A stretch of 64,000 nucleotides of DNA. Origin: Bacteroidota bacterium. Lineage in GTDB: Bacteria > Bacteroidota > Bacteroidia > Chitinophagales > Chitinophagaceae. Below the pieces are notes generated by a model, which was given only the letters and a program-made list of their open reading frames with translations, ran no database searches and was not told the origin of the DNA. Positions 9,749 to 18,694 of this stretch are shown here, in pieces. Made by a program: the position numbers and the translations under genes. Numbering within the stretch: the first letter of the stretch is position 1; every line of letters begins with the position of its first letter. The stretch covers positions 124,001-188,000 of the forward strand of contig JAFDXJ010000010.1 of assembly GCA_018268015.1 (NCBI GenBank), given 5' to 3'.

Positions 9749-10210
9749 TTAAAAGGTAAAACGAGCTGCTATACCACCGGATGCCGGAGCAAAAGAGGCA
9801 TCCCCAATGAGGGTAATAGCCGGTTGCCAGTCTAAACTAAAATTCAAAGGCAAATCCGGCATCTTATAATCAAGGCCGATTATTCCATCAATTCCTATAT
9901 CCACATTACTACCATATGATTTTCCATATTGATCTTTCCAAAAACCTATATGTGCCCCCGGGCCTACAAACCAGGATAGAGTGGGAATTTGGGGAAAAGA
10001 ATAAAAATTAAATTCATATAGACCACTTACGCGAAAGCCTTTATTCCAAATCGTTGCCTGGAATTCCAGATTTTTTGTATCTGCTACAAATTTTTTATAG
10101 GTTACGGAAAAACCTCCCGGGAATTTTACGCCTATAGCCTTATTATAAGGCGCCTGAGCATAAGAAAGTGTATAAAAGGTAATAAAAATAAAACACAGAA
10201 ATGCTTTCAT
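9749..10210 (-). CDS. Exported small outer-membrane barrel-like protein (paralogue 2)
   Basis: Function unknown. The 153-residue product begins MKAFLCFIFI with a signal peptide ending SYAQ, then follows the pattern of the neighbour: AIGVKFPGG, FRVSGLYEFN, GPGAHIGFW, IGIDGIIGLDYK, SLDWQP and a final strand ending ARFTF. I prefer the ATG at 10210 because it puts the signal peptide at the N-terminus; an in-frame ATG at 10225 would add five residues. The two genes are 21 bases apart (with the downstream start at 9727) and arose by tandem duplication with substantial divergence. Confidence 0.75.
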   Translation of the reverse strand: MKAFLCFIFITFYTLSYAQAPYNKAIGVKFPGGFSVTYKKFVADTKNLEFQATIWNKGFRVSGLYEFNFYSFPQIPTLSWFVGPGAHIGFWKDQYGKSYGSNVDIGIDGIIGLDYKMPDLPLNFSLDWQPAITLIGDASFAPASGGIAARFTF

Positions 10211-10321
10211 GATATATCCATTCATTTAATTATGCAATGAAACGGATAATGTCTTTTTGTGTTTCAAATTTCTTGTTAAAGGTTTTTTATATTTTGCAAA
10301 AAAGAGGGAACAAAATGCAGG

Positions 10322-11722
10322 TCAAATATTTTTTATTTCAGTAACCAATTTTTGTAAGACCGCTTTGGCATCTCCGAATAACATGGAAGTTTTTGGTTGA
10401 AAAAATAATTCATTTTCAATTCCGGCATAGCCGGGCTTCATACTTCTTTTATTCACGATAACCATTTTGGCTTCTTCAACTTCTAATACAGGCATACCAT
10501 AGATTGGCGAAGCCGGATCATTTTTAGCAGCCGGATTAACCACATCATTGGCTCCTAAGACCAATACCACATCTGCTGTTTTAAATTCTTCATTAGCCTG
10601 CTCCATTTCCAGCAATTTATCATAATCCACATCTGCTTCTGCTAATAAGACATTCATATGTCCCGGCATTCTTCCTGCAACAGGATGAATAGCATACAAA
10701 ACAGTAACATCTTTTTCTTCCAATGTTTTTTCCAATTCATGGCACACATGCTGTGCTTGTGCCACGGCAAGACCATACCCGGGTACAATGATGACTTTCC
10801 TGGCATAACTCATGGCAATGGCCGCATCATACAAAGAAATTTCTTTATAGGTTCCTCCTGTTGTTCCTTTTGCAGATACGGCGGCATTTGTACTGCCTCC
10901 GAATGAACCTATCAATACATTTAATAAAGACCTGTTCATGGCTTTACACATTAGAATAGTCAGTAAAGTACCAGCGGCGCCTACCAGGATACCACCCGTA
11001 AGCATTACTTTATTGTCATATAAAAATCCTCCGCATGCAGCCGCTACGCCGGTAAATGAATTGAGTAAAGAGATTACAACAGGCATATCTGCACCGCCGA
11101 TGGGAAATACAAACATGACACCATATAAAATGGCTCCTGCAAAAACTAGATAAAATAAAAACGCATTCCCCGGTGTAATTTGAAAAACTAAATAAATGGC
11201 TAAGAGCAGGATGAATGCAAATAAAACAAGATTGAAAATATGCTGGCCTTTAAAAGAAAAATCTTTGATGCTTCCATTTAATTTTCCCCAGGCAATCATA
11301 CTTCCGGCAAAAGATACGGAGCCAATAATCAGACCGGCAAAAATAATAGGCAGGTTTTCTATGTGGCCATTTTCCATTGCGTGCTGAAATTCCACAATAG
11401 AAATTAATGCAGCGCATGCGCCCCCCATACCATTAAACATGCTAACCATTTCCGGCATGGCTGTCATCTTCACTTTCTTAGCAGCAAGCGTACCAATGAT
11501 ACTGCCAATAATAAGCCCGGAAAAAATCCAGCCATAATTATGTAGCCTTTCACCGGTATTATCTTTATACAAAAACAAGGTGGCCAGGATAGCAATGGCC
11601 ATTCCTGCAGCCGCTACAAGATTGCCTCTACGAGCAGTAGCAGGATTTGATAACATTTTTAGTCCAATAATAAAACTTATCGAACCGAGGATATAGCTAA
11701 TAGTGAGTAAAGAATCGGCCAT
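10322..11722 (-). CDS. pntB: Proton-translocating NAD(P) transhydrogenase subunit beta
   Basis: The beta subunit carries most of the proton channel and the NADP(H)-binding domain III of transhydrogenase, which couples proton entry to NADPH formation. The 466-residue protein has about eight or nine membrane segments in its first 280 residues. Domain III follows with VPGYGLAVAQAQH, HPVAGRMPGHMNVLLAEA, LVLGANDVVNPAA, and the KRSMKPGYAG loop that closes over NADP. It is last in the three-gene set, 19 bases after the small membrane subunit. Confidence 0.97.
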   Translation of the reverse strand: MADSLLTISYILGSISFIIGLKMLSNPATARRGNLVAAAGMAIAILATLFLYKDNTGERLHNYGWIFSGLIIGSIIGTLAAKKVKMTAMPEMVSMFNGMGGACAALISIVEFQHAMENGHIENLPIIFAGLIIGSVSFAGSMIAWGKLNGSIKDFSFKGQHIFNLVLFAFILLLAIYLVFQITPGNAFLFYLVFAGAILYGVMFVFPIGGADMPVVISLLNSFTGVAAACGGFLYDNKVMLTGGILVGAAGTLLTILMCKAMNRSLLNVLIGSFGGSTNAAVSAKGTTGGTYKEISLYDAAIAMSYARKVIIVPGYGLAVAQAQHVCHELEKTLEEKDVTVLYAIHPVAGRMPGHMNVLLAEADVDYDKLLEMEQANEEFKTADVVLVLGANDVVNPAAKNDPASPIYGMPVLEVEEAKMVIVNKRSMKPGYAGIENELFFQPKTSMLFGDAKAVLQKLVTEIKNI

Positions 11723-11741
11723 GTTTTACTTTTATAAAAAA

Positions 11742-12053
11742 TTATTTCTTTTTACTTTTAAACATCTCTAGCATGCGGTCTGTAACCACAAATCCTCCCA
11801 CAACATTTAATGTACCCAGAATCACTGCAATAAATCCCAGGATCAGGGCAAGGTAGTTATCCGGATCAGCTTCACCCATCACAATGATTGCACCTATAAT
11901 TACTACACCATGAATGGCATTGGCGCCACTCATCAGAGGGGTATGCAATACGGAGGGTACCCTGCCAATAATTTCAATACCCAGAAATATCATGAGAATG
12001 ACTATATAAATATATTCCTGGTGAAGGTGAATCCAGGTAAGAAAATTTTCCAT
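11742..12053 (-). CDS. NAD(P) transhydrogenase alpha subunit, membrane part (PntAB type)
   Basis: At 103 residues this is the separate C-terminal membrane portion of the alpha subunit in bacteria with a split PntA. It shows about three membrane helices and the conserved stretches PLMSGANAIHG and ILGTLNVVGGFVVTDRMLEMF. It forms part of the proton channel with PntB. It lies between the NAD-binding alpha gene (27 bases upstream) and pntB (19 bases downstream). Confidence 0.95.
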   Translation of the reverse strand: MENFLTWIHLHQEYIYIVILMIFLGIEIIGRVPSVLHTPLMSGANAIHGVVIIGAIIVMGEADPDNYLALILGFIAVILGTLNVVGGFVVTDRMLEMFKSKKK

Positions 12054-12080
12054 AATAAATAATCTATTAAATATGAAGTA

Positions 12081-13199
12081 TTATGATTTCAACATGCGTT
12101 CATTGACTACTTTACCATTACAGGTAATGCAGGCACCTTTCACTATGTCATCTTCAAAATTTAAAGTCAATTCTCCATCTTTTGATAGGATCAATTGCAA
12201 AAAATTTAAAATATTTTTCCCATATAATTTGCTTGCATCTGCCGGTAAAGTAGAAGCTAAATTACTATTGCCTACAATCGTAATATTTTTATAAACAACA
12301 GATTCATCATTTTTCGTTTGCAAAGTATTACCTCCGGTCGCTGCAGCAAGATCTATAATGACCGAACCGGGTTTCATTTTTTCAAGCGTTTCATCCGTAA
12401 TAAGCAATGGTGCTTTTTTACCGGGTATTTGAGCCGTTGTAATGATGATATCCGCTTTCTGGGCAGCCTGTGATATACGCTCCTGTTGCTTTTGTTTATA
12501 TTCTTCTGATTGTTCAACAGCATAACCGCCCGCTTTTGTAGCATCAGCAGCACCTTCCACTTCTACAAATTTTGCCCCAAGACTTTTCACTTCTTCCTTC
12601 ACTGCAGGCCTCGTATCAAACACTTCTACAACCGCGCCTAACCTTCTTGCTGTTGCAATGGCTTGCAAGCCCGCAACACCAGCGCCCAGGATAAGTACTT
12701 TAGCAGGAGCGATACTGCCTGCAGCAGTCATTAGCATTGGGAAATAACGTGTATAGATGCTTGCCGCAAGTACTACCGCTTTATATCCGGCAATATTGGC
12801 CTGGCTACTAAGGATGTCCATTGTTTGTGCACGGGTAGTTCGTGGAAGCATATCCTGACTGAAGCAGGTAATATGCGTATCGGCTAAAAATTGCATGTCC
12901 TCTTTATGAACTAATGGTTGATACATGCCAATGATCACACAATTACTTTTTAACTTGCTAACGGATTCTCTGGAAAGCGGGTGTATGGCTAATAGGATAT
13001 CACTTTTTGTAAGAACTTCCTCCCTGGAACTACAAGTAATATTCTTTTCTGCATACATGGCATCTGATGCAAATGCCCGGTCACCGGCCCCATTTTCAAT
13101 CATCACGGAATTCTTCTGTTGTGACAATAAGGACGCCTGTTCCGGCAGAAGAGATACCCGGTTCTCATAATTTGGTTCTTTCAATATGCCGATAATCAT
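12081..13199 (-). CDS. pntA: NAD(P) transhydrogenase alpha subunit, NAD(H)-binding part
   Basis: This 372-residue soluble domain I protein binds NAD(H) and exchanges hydride with NADP(H) on the beta subunit. The N-terminal lobe begins with GILKEP and contains ENRVSLLPEQ as in alanine dehydrogenase relatives. The Rossmann lobe has LILGAGVAGLQAIATARRLGA followed by VFDTRP. PGKKAPLLI and the GSVIIDLAA stretch are also present. It is the first gene of the three-gene transhydrogenase operon. No exact -7 box is evident in the 80-base gap upstream. Confidence 0.96.
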   Translation of the reverse strand: MIIGILKEPNYENRVSLLPEQASLLSQQKNSVMIENGAGDRAFASDAMYAEKNITCSSREEVLTKSDILLAIHPLSRESVSKLKSNCVIIGMYQPLVHKEDMQFLADTHITCFSQDMLPRTTRAQTMDILSSQANIAGYKAVVLAASIYTRYFPMLMTAAGSIAPAKVLILGAGVAGLQAIATARRLGAVVEVFDTRPAVKEEVKSLGAKFVEVEGAADATKAGGYAVEQSEEYKQKQQERISQAAQKADIIITTAQIPGKKAPLLITDETLEKMKPGSVIIDLAAATGGNTLQTKNDESVVYKNITIVGNSNLASTLPADASKLYGKNILNFLQLILSKDGELTLNFEDDIVKGACITCNGKVVNERMLKS

Positions 13200-13279
13200 A
13201 GCTCGATTTTAAAGCGCGGTTGAAATTATGTTTAAAATTTAATACCCAAAAATTTAAATTCAATCTTTTAAAAAATCTA

Positions 13280-14077
13280 TTAATAACGTACACTATAATC
13301 TGCTTTCGAAATTAATTCCTTCTTAAAAAAAGCAATGCCTACAAAAAAGAGGTCTATCGTTAAACGCACTTCCTTGCTTGCCCGGATGGCTTCCCAGGCG
13401 GCCTCCATTTCTTCACTCCAATGAATATCATCAAACACCAGAATGCTATCGGAACTTAAATGTGGCAATAACATATTGAAATACCTGATGGTGGGTTCTT
13501 TACTATGATTGCCATCTATAAATGCGAAATCAATCACCGGGTTCTTTTTTAAAACTCTTGGGAGTTCTTGATCGAAATTCCCTTCTGCCACTTCAATATT
13601 TTCAATGGATAATTTTGAAAAAGTATTTTTGGCAATAGAGGCAATTGCCGCAGAACCTTCCATGGTTATCAGTTTACCATTCGGATTTGCTTTGGCTAAA
13701 TAGGAAGCCGTAATACCCAATGAGGTACCCAATTCAATGGATGTTCGCGGCTTGTAATAAGCCAAAATATGATACAATAAGCGGCTATATTTTGCCGGCT
13801 TTAATGATGTACGCGCTATACCTGAAATCTTCCTTTCCAGGCCTGTAAAAATTCTGGACCCGGCACCGAAATCTTCAATGGTAATGACCTGGTCATTGGC
13901 CATTAAACTTTTTCTTTCATTTTCAATTTCTTTAAAACATACAGGATTTTCTTTCGAATTTAAAACATGCCGAATAAAGTCATATAGAAATGGCGGATGT
14001 ACACCATGGCCTTTCCCATTGGAAGCACGTAATAAATATTGAATATATTTTAAAGCAATCTTCTTTTTGGTGTACAT
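13280..14077 (-). CDS. Class I SAM-dependent methyltransferase (O-methyltransferase-like)
   Basis: A 265-residue Rossmann methyltransferase. The SAM-binding motif I is SIELGTSLGITASYLA, followed by an acidic strand-2 end (ITMEGSAA). DFAFIDGNH is the motif II-like strand, and VFDDIHWSEEM lies near the active site, as in catechol and caffeoyl-CoA type O-methyltransferases (Methyltransf_24 type). Substrate is unknown. It lies 31 bases downstream of folA, probably in a thyA-folA-methyltransferase unit. That position may be incidental. Confidence 0.82.
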   Translation of the reverse strand: MYTKKKIALKYIQYLLRASNGKGHGVHPPFLYDFIRHVLNSKENPVCFKEIENERKSLMANDQVITIEDFGAGSRIFTGLERKISGIARTSLKPAKYSRLLYHILAYYKPRTSIELGTSLGITASYLAKANPNGKLITMEGSAAIASIAKNTFSKLSIENIEVAEGNFDQELPRVLKKNPVIDFAFIDGNHSKEPTIRYFNMLLPHLSSDSILVFDDIHWSEEMEAAWEAIRASKEVRLTIDLFFVGIAFFKKELISKADYSVRY

Positions 14078-14108
14078 ATTAATTTTTCACAAAGCGATAA
14101 AGGGTATT

Positions 14109-14624
14109 TTATTTTCTTTCCCAAACCTGAAAGCTGTAATCATAAGCATGCTTATCATCTTTATGGAAGTCTTCATTCGATACTAAATGCCATTCTTCCG
14201 TGTTGATACCGGGTATAAATGCGTCGGCATCATTAAAGACTGCATGTACACGGGTAAGATAAATTGTTTGTGCCATATCGATTGTCTGTGCATATACTTT
14301 TGCACCACCCAGTATCATGAGCTCTTTATAATGATGATCCAGGGCAAGCTGAATGCCTTCATCCAAAGAATGAATCACTTCAATACCCTGTGCAGAAAAG
14401 GCAGTGTCATGCGTAAGAATAAGGTTATCCCTGCCTTTCAAGGGTTTAGACCCGATTGATTCAAATGTCTTCCTGCCCATTAATACGGGCATACCCCAGG
14501 TTGTATTTTTAAAAAATGCCAAATCATTTGGTAAATGCCAAAGCAGTTTATTCATTTTCCCAATGGCATTATTAGTGGATGCCGCTACTACAAAACTGAT
14601 TTTTATTCCAGGATTCATATTCAT
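14109..14624 (-). CDS. folA: Dihydrofolate reductase
   Basis: Reduces dihydrofolate to tetrahydrofolate with NADPH. The 171 residues show the usual order: VVAASTNNAIGKMNKLLWHLPNDL with the substrate-binding acidic residue in PNDL, the cofactor-binding MGRKTFESIG, and MILGGAKVYAQ. It is 3 bases downstream of thyA, the classic pairing that recycles dihydrofolate produced by thymidylate synthase. The N-terminus is a few residues longer than average, with an earlier ATG at 14624 used. Confidence 0.97.
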   Translation of the reverse strand: MNMNPGIKISFVVAASTNNAIGKMNKLLWHLPNDLAFFKNTTWGMPVLMGRKTFESIGSKPLKGRDNLILTHDTAFSAQGIEVIHSLDEGIQLALDHHYKELMILGGAKVYAQTIDMAQTIYLTRVHAVFNDADAFIPGINTEEWHLVSNEDFHKDDKHAYDYSFQVWERK

Positions 14625-14627
14625 TAA

Positions 14628-15422
14628 TTATACGGCTACCGGCGCTTTGATGGCCGGATGATACTGATAATTTTCAAGCGTGAAATCCTCGAATTGAAAA
14701 TCCTCCAGATTTTTCCTCGTGGCATTTAATTTCATGACAGGTAAATCAAATGGTTTTCGGGATAATTGTAACCGGGCCTGATCTAAATGATTCTTATATA
14801 AATGAACATCACCAAAACTATGAATGAACTCTCCTGCCTGCAGGTTACACACCTGTGCCATCATTAATGAAAGTAATGCATAAGAGGCAATATTAAATGG
14901 CACCCCCAGAAATACATCTGCACTGCGTTGGTATAGCTGGCAACTCAATTTGCCATCAACCACATAAAACTGAAACATGACATGGCAAGGCATTAAAGCC
15001 ATCTTAGGTAAATCAGCCACATTCCATGCACTTACAATAATCCTCCGGCTATCAGGATTGTTTTTGATAAGTGAAACTGCTTCTGCAATCTGATCAATCA
15101 TGACGCCACCGGTGCCTTCCCATGAACGCCATTGTTTGCCATAGACCGGACCCAGATCACCCTTTTCATCTGCCCATTCATCCCAGATACTTACACCATG
15201 TTCGTTTAAATATTGAATATTTGTTTCACCTTTTAAAAACCATAATAATTCATATATAATACTTTTTAAATGAAGTTTTTTTGTAGTCACTAAAGGGAAT
15301 CCTTTTTGTAGATCAAATCGCATTTGATATCCAAAACAACTGATCGTACCTGTGCCGGTACGGTCTTCTTTTGAATGGCCTTGAAGTAAAATATGATTTA
15401 ATAAATCGAGATATTGCTGCAT
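14628..15422 (-). CDS. thyA: Thymidylate synthase
   Basis: Methylates dUMP to dTMP using methylene-tetrahydrofolate. At 264 residues it matches the length of E. coli Thy[13 protein letters not shown] near the N-terminus binds phosphate, [11 protein letters not shown] carries the nucleophilic cysteine, and [21 protein letters not shown] is the dUMP-binding block. It is the first gene of the thyA-folA-methyltransferase unit. Confidence 0.98.
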   Translation of the reverse strand: MQQYLDLLNHILLQGHSKEDRTGTGTISCFGYQMRFDLQKGFPLVTTKKLHLKSIIYELLWFLKGETNIQYLNEHGVSIWDEWADEKGDLGPVYGKQWRSWEGTGGVMIDQIAEAVSLIKNNPDSRRIIVSAWNVADLPKMALMPCHVMFQFYVVDGKLSCQLYQRSADVFLGVPFNIASYALLSLMMAQVCNLQAGEFIHSFGDVHLYKNHLDQARLQLSRKPFDLPVMKLNATRKNLEDFQFEDFTLENYQYHPAIKAPVAV

Positions 15423-15500
15423 GCGCGCAATTTAATGCATTCAATTTGTAAAAAAGCAGGAGTTTACGGATGTGGGAAAACTGTGAATTGGATAGCGAGA

Positions 15501-16691
15501 CTATTGCTGCGTTTTCCTTCTTTTTAATTCAACTTCTATCAGCGCAAGTTCCCTACCTGTTTGCCCACTTACACTGGTGTTTTCCTGTGCTCTGCGCATG
15601 AGATAAGGGATGACATCATTGATGGGCCCAAAGGGCAGATATTTACTTGCCGAAAATCCTTCCTTTGCCAGGTTAAATGTAATATTATCACTCATGCCAT
15701 ATAATTGAGAGAAATGTATATGTGGGTGGTCAAATGAAATATTCATTTCTTCCATTTTCTTTGCGGCCAGCATATTGCTCTCTTCATTGTGTGAGCCGAT
15801 AAGAACAGAAATTCTATCTAAGTGATCCAGGCAGAAACGCACTGCCTCATTATAATCTTTGTCGGTTGCTTCTTTATCAGGTTGTATAGGTGAGGGATAG
15901 CCGTTTTGTATAGCACGAGCCCGTTCTTTTTCCATGTATGCACCGCGAACCAACTTTTCACCCAGTATAAAACCTTGTTGGATTGCAATTTCATGACTCA
16001 TTTTCAAGAATTGTAAACGGTCATGTCTGTATAGCTGTATGGTATTAAAAATGACGGCTTTTTGTTTATTAAAAATTTGCATCATTTCCATAGTCAGCCT
16101 GTCCACAGGATCCTGAATCCATGATTCTTCAGCATCAATCAAGACGCTGATATTATGAGCTGCTGCTGTTTCACAAATACTATATAAACGATTCCTCACC
16201 CGATCCCATTCCGCATCTTGAATTTCATGGTTATGCACACCACTTCGTAAGCGTGGCGCTTCATTCAGCGCTTCCATTAATCCAAATCTTGCAAGGCCCG
16301 TTAATTTAATACTCATGAAAGGAATATTCTTTTGAGAAGCTGCATATTGAATTACCTTTTTAAATACTTCCGTGGCTTTATCAAAATTTTCTTCTCCTTC
16401 TTTCCCCTCAACCCCATAATCCAATATAACCTGTACATGATATTCTTCGAGTTTCTTAGCCACAGTGGAAGTAGCTTCCAGCGTTTCTCCACCCACAAAT
16501 TGCTTGAAAATAGTTTTGCGAATGATGCCATGCACAGGCAAGCCAATCTTTAAAATGACCGGGGTGAGTTTTGTAGCCATAGAAACAAACCAGGAAAAAT
16601 GCATTGTTTTAAAGAGAAAGCGGGCAGTCTTGAGATCTTTATCAGATTTATAAGCAAAGGCAGTTTTAGTATCATCAAAGGATAAATTCAT
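15501..16691 (-). CDS. Proline dehydrogenase
   Basis: An FAD-dependent TIM-barrel enzyme that oxidises proline to pyrroline-5-carboxylate and passes electrons to the quinone pool. The 396-residue monofunctional form lacks the P5C dehydrogenase and DNA-binding parts of PutA. Key blocks are SIKLTGLARFG, LIDAEESWIQ, KLVRGAYMEKERARA with the conserved Arg, QLYGMSDNITF, and the C-terminal YLPFGPINDVIPYLMRRAQEN that holds the substrate-binding arginines. The P5C dehydrogenase partner is not in this window. The aldehyde dehydrogenase at 60821-62341 is of another subfamily. Confidence 0.93.
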   Translation of the reverse strand: MNLSFDDTKTAFAYKSDKDLKTARFLFKTMHFSWFVSMATKLTPVILKIGLPVHGIIRKTIFKQFVGGETLEATSTVAKKLEEYHVQVILDYGVEGKEGEENFDKATEVFKKVIQYAASQKNIPFMSIKLTGLARFGLMEALNEAPRLRSGVHNHEIQDAEWDRVRNRLYSICETAAAHNISVLIDAEESWIQDPVDRLTMEMMQIFNKQKAVIFNTIQLYRHDRLQFLKMSHEIAIQQGFILGEKLVRGAYMEKERARAIQNGYPSPIQPDKEATDKDYNEAVRFCLDHLDRISVLIGSHNEESNMLAAKKMEEMNISFDHPHIHFSQLYGMSDNITFNLAKEGFSASKYLPFGPINDVIPYLMRRAQENTSVSGQTGRELALIEVELKRRKTQQ

Positions 16692-17138
16692 AAAATATAC
16701 TTTCTTATTGCGAATATCGGAATAGAAAGCCTAAGTAAAAAATTCAATATTCAAAAATTCGGCATAAAACAAAAAAATGAGATAATGACTTATAATGGTA
16801 TTGAAATGTTTTGTCATTTTTCAAATTCCATGTATTCAATCTTTTTAAAATGTTTTTTGGATGGTTCACTAAGAGCACACTTGAAATATTTAAAAGGATT
16901 TTAAAATCATCATTTTAAAAAATAAGATATTTTTCCCTTCTTTCATTCGGCTTCATGCCTTCAATGTTGAAATTCCTGACTACCTCACCGGGAGTCAAAC
17001 AGGTTATGCGGTAAGAGCGTAAGTATCGCATCCTATAAAATTGTTCCCTGTAAAGGAATAACTATATTTCTTTATGTATTACTTTTAGCTTGTAAATTAC
17101 ATTGGAATCTAAGTTTACTTACAGGATGTATAATTTAT
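16692..17138. other. 447-base intergenic region between divergent proDH and csaA genes
   Basis: Both flanking genes point outward, so their promoters should lie here. The strand is mostly A/T. The part around 16930-17030 is less AT-rich and reads as an open but startless frame on the plus strand ending at 17022, with no recognisable similarity. I see no exact TAnnTTTG box, hairpin terminator or riboswitch. Confidence 0.4.
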
Positions 17139-17468
17139 ATGATACAAGCTGAAGATTTTTATAAACTCCAATTGCAAACAGGAACCATTATCGAAGTGAA
17201 AGCCTTTCCCCGCGCTCATATACCTGCATTCCAATTGTTGATTGATTTTGGAAAAGATGGTATCAAAAAGTCTTCAGCAAGAATAACAGAAAAATATACA
17301 ATGGAACAATTATTATTTAAAAAAATTATTGCCGTAACCAATCTTCCTGTCAAACAAATTGGGAATTTTTTCAGCGAATGCCTTGTACTTGGCGCTCCAA
17401 GCGCAAGTGGGGAGATAAATTTACTAACGGTTTGTAATGAAATAAAGGATGGCGCTTTTGTAAATTAA
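17139..17468 (+). CDS. csaA: CsaA-type tRNA-binding/chaperone protein
   Basis: A 109-residue single-domain OB-fold protein of the EMAP/tRNA-binding family, like the dimeric CsaA that binds tRNA and shows chaperone activity linked to secretion. Visible hallmarks are LQTGTIIEVKAFPRAHIPAFQLLIDFG, SSARITEKY, AVTNLPVKQIG, SECLVLGA and the C-terminal LLTVCNEIKDGAFVN. The length is full for CsaA. It lies 1 base upstream of ogt and is probably co-transcribed. Confidence 0.92.
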   Translation: MIQAEDFYKLQLQTGTIIEVKAFPRAHIPAFQLLIDFGKDGIKKSSARITEKYTMEQLLFKKIIAVTNLPVKQIGNFFSECLVLGAPSASGEINLLTVCNEIKDGAFVN

Positions 17469-17469
17469 C

Positions 17470-17967
17470 ATGGAGAATATTTATTATACATATTATGAAA
17501 GCCCGATTGGACTTTTAAAAATTGGAGGAACTGATCATTATATCACTGAATTAAGTTTCGTTGACAACCCGGACCAGGTCATACATGGGGAGCCGGGTCT
17601 GAGTGACATTATTCACCAATGTACGGAAGAACTGATTGAATTTTTTAATTGTAAACGCACCACTTTTGACCTCCCTGTCATGCAGGACGGTACTGCATTT
17701 CAGCAAAAAGTATGGGGTGAACTGCTTAATATACCATTTGGAAAAACCATCAGCTATTTGGATTTAGCAAAACGACTTGGAGATCCCAAAGTAATTCGTG
17801 CGGCTGCATCAACAAATGGTAAAAATAATATTGCCATTATTGTTCCTTGTCACAGGGTCATTGGGAGTGATAAAAGCCTGGTAGGCTATTCGGGCGGCCT
17901 TTGGCGAAAAAAGTGGCTATTACAGCATGAATTCCGTATTGTCCATGGTATTCAAACCTTATTTTAA
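17470..17967 (+). CDS. ogt: Methylated-DNA--protein-cysteine methyltransferase
   Basis: Removes alkyl groups from O6-alkylguanine by suicidal transfer to its own cysteine. The 165-residue protein has an N-terminal Ogt-like ribonuclease-fold domain and the C-terminal active domain with FQQKVWGELLNIPFGKT, RAAASTNGKN and VPCHRVIG, where Cys127 is the acceptor. GYSGGLWRK follows as expected. The last four bases overlap the end of the convergent pdxJ gene. Confidence 0.95.
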   Translation: MENIYYTYYESPIGLLKIGGTDHYITELSFVDNPDQVIHGEPGLSDIIHQCTEELIEFFNCKRTTFDLPVMQDGTAFQQKVWGELLNIPFGKTISYLDLAKRLGDPKVIRAAASTNGKNNIAIIVPCHRVIGSDKSLVGYSGGLWRKKWLLQHEFRIVHGIQTLF

Positions 17968-18689
17968 GAATGCGCTAATTGCCTTTTGTACATCTGAATC
18001 GTATTTTGAAAACCAAAATATAAGGCATCACAAATGAGTGCATGACCTATAGATACTTCTTTAAGCTGTGGAATCATTTTGGAGAAGAATGCCAGGTTCA
18101 AAAGATCCAGATCATGGCCAGCATTCAATGCTAAACCCAATGAATCAGCCATTTTTGCTGCTTCCAAATATACTGCAATGGCTTGATCAGGCCCATTTAC
18201 AAAATTCTTTGCAAAGGATTCAGTGTACAATTCCACTCGATCAGTACCCGTATCCGCAGCGGCCTTAATCATGGAGATATCCGGGTCAATAAAAATACTT
18301 GTTCGAATTCCGGCAGCCTTAAAGGTAGATACCATTTCTTTAAGATAGTTCTTATGAAGATTCGTATCCCAGCCATGATTACTGGTTAATTGATTTGTTG
18401 AATCCGGAACTAAGGTTACCTGGTGCGGTTTTATTTCCAGCACAAGATCAATGAATTTCTGTTCCCGGCAATTTCCTTCAATATTTAATTCAGTATAAAT
18501 AACTTTTCTAATAGCATGTACATCATCATATCGGATATGCCTTTCATCCGGGCGAGGATGTAAAGTAATGCCATCTGCACCAAAGTTTTGTGCATCAATG
18601 GCCGCCTTTACCACATCAGGATTGTTTCCGCCACGGCTGTTGCGCAGGGTTGCAAATTTATTGAGATTCACACTTAGTTTTGTGATCAT
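17964..18689 (-). CDS. pdxJ: Pyridoxine 5'-phosphate synthase
   Basis: Condenses 1-deoxyxylulose 5-phosphate with 3-amino-1-hydroxyacetone phosphate, the last ring-forming step of DXP-dependent vitamin B6 synthesis. The 241-residue TIM barrel opens LSVNLNKFATLRNSRGG and carries ADGITLHPRPDERHI (active-site His and Arg), NIEGN, VTLVPD, ELYTESFA and LNAGHDL. It begins only 5 bases after the DUF3307 gene, so it is probably the third gene of the satD-like operon and could share its regulation. Confidence 0.97.
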   Translation of the reverse strand: MITKLSVNLNKFATLRNSRGGNNPDVVKAAIDAQNFGADGITLHPRPDERHIRYDDVHAIRKVIYTELNIEGNCREQKFIDLVLEIKPHQVTLVPDSTNQLTSNHGWDTNLHKNYLKEMVSTFKAAGIRTSIFIDPDISMIKAAADTGTDRVELYTESFAKNFVNGPDQAIAVYLEAAKMADSLGLALNAGHDLDLLNLAFFSKMIPQLKEVSIGHALICDALYFGFQNTIQMYKRQLAHS

Positions 18690-18694
18690 AGAAT

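Noticed and set aside
16894..17022. A startless open frame in the proDH-csaA intergenic region ending GYAVRA at a TAA.
   Set aside because: There is no start codon, no recognised similarity and a length of only about 40 codons; it could be a relic but nothing supports that.
17964..17967. Four-base overlap between the convergent ogt and pdxJ genes.
   Set aside because: Short tail-to-tail overlaps are routine in compact genomes and need no special explanation.
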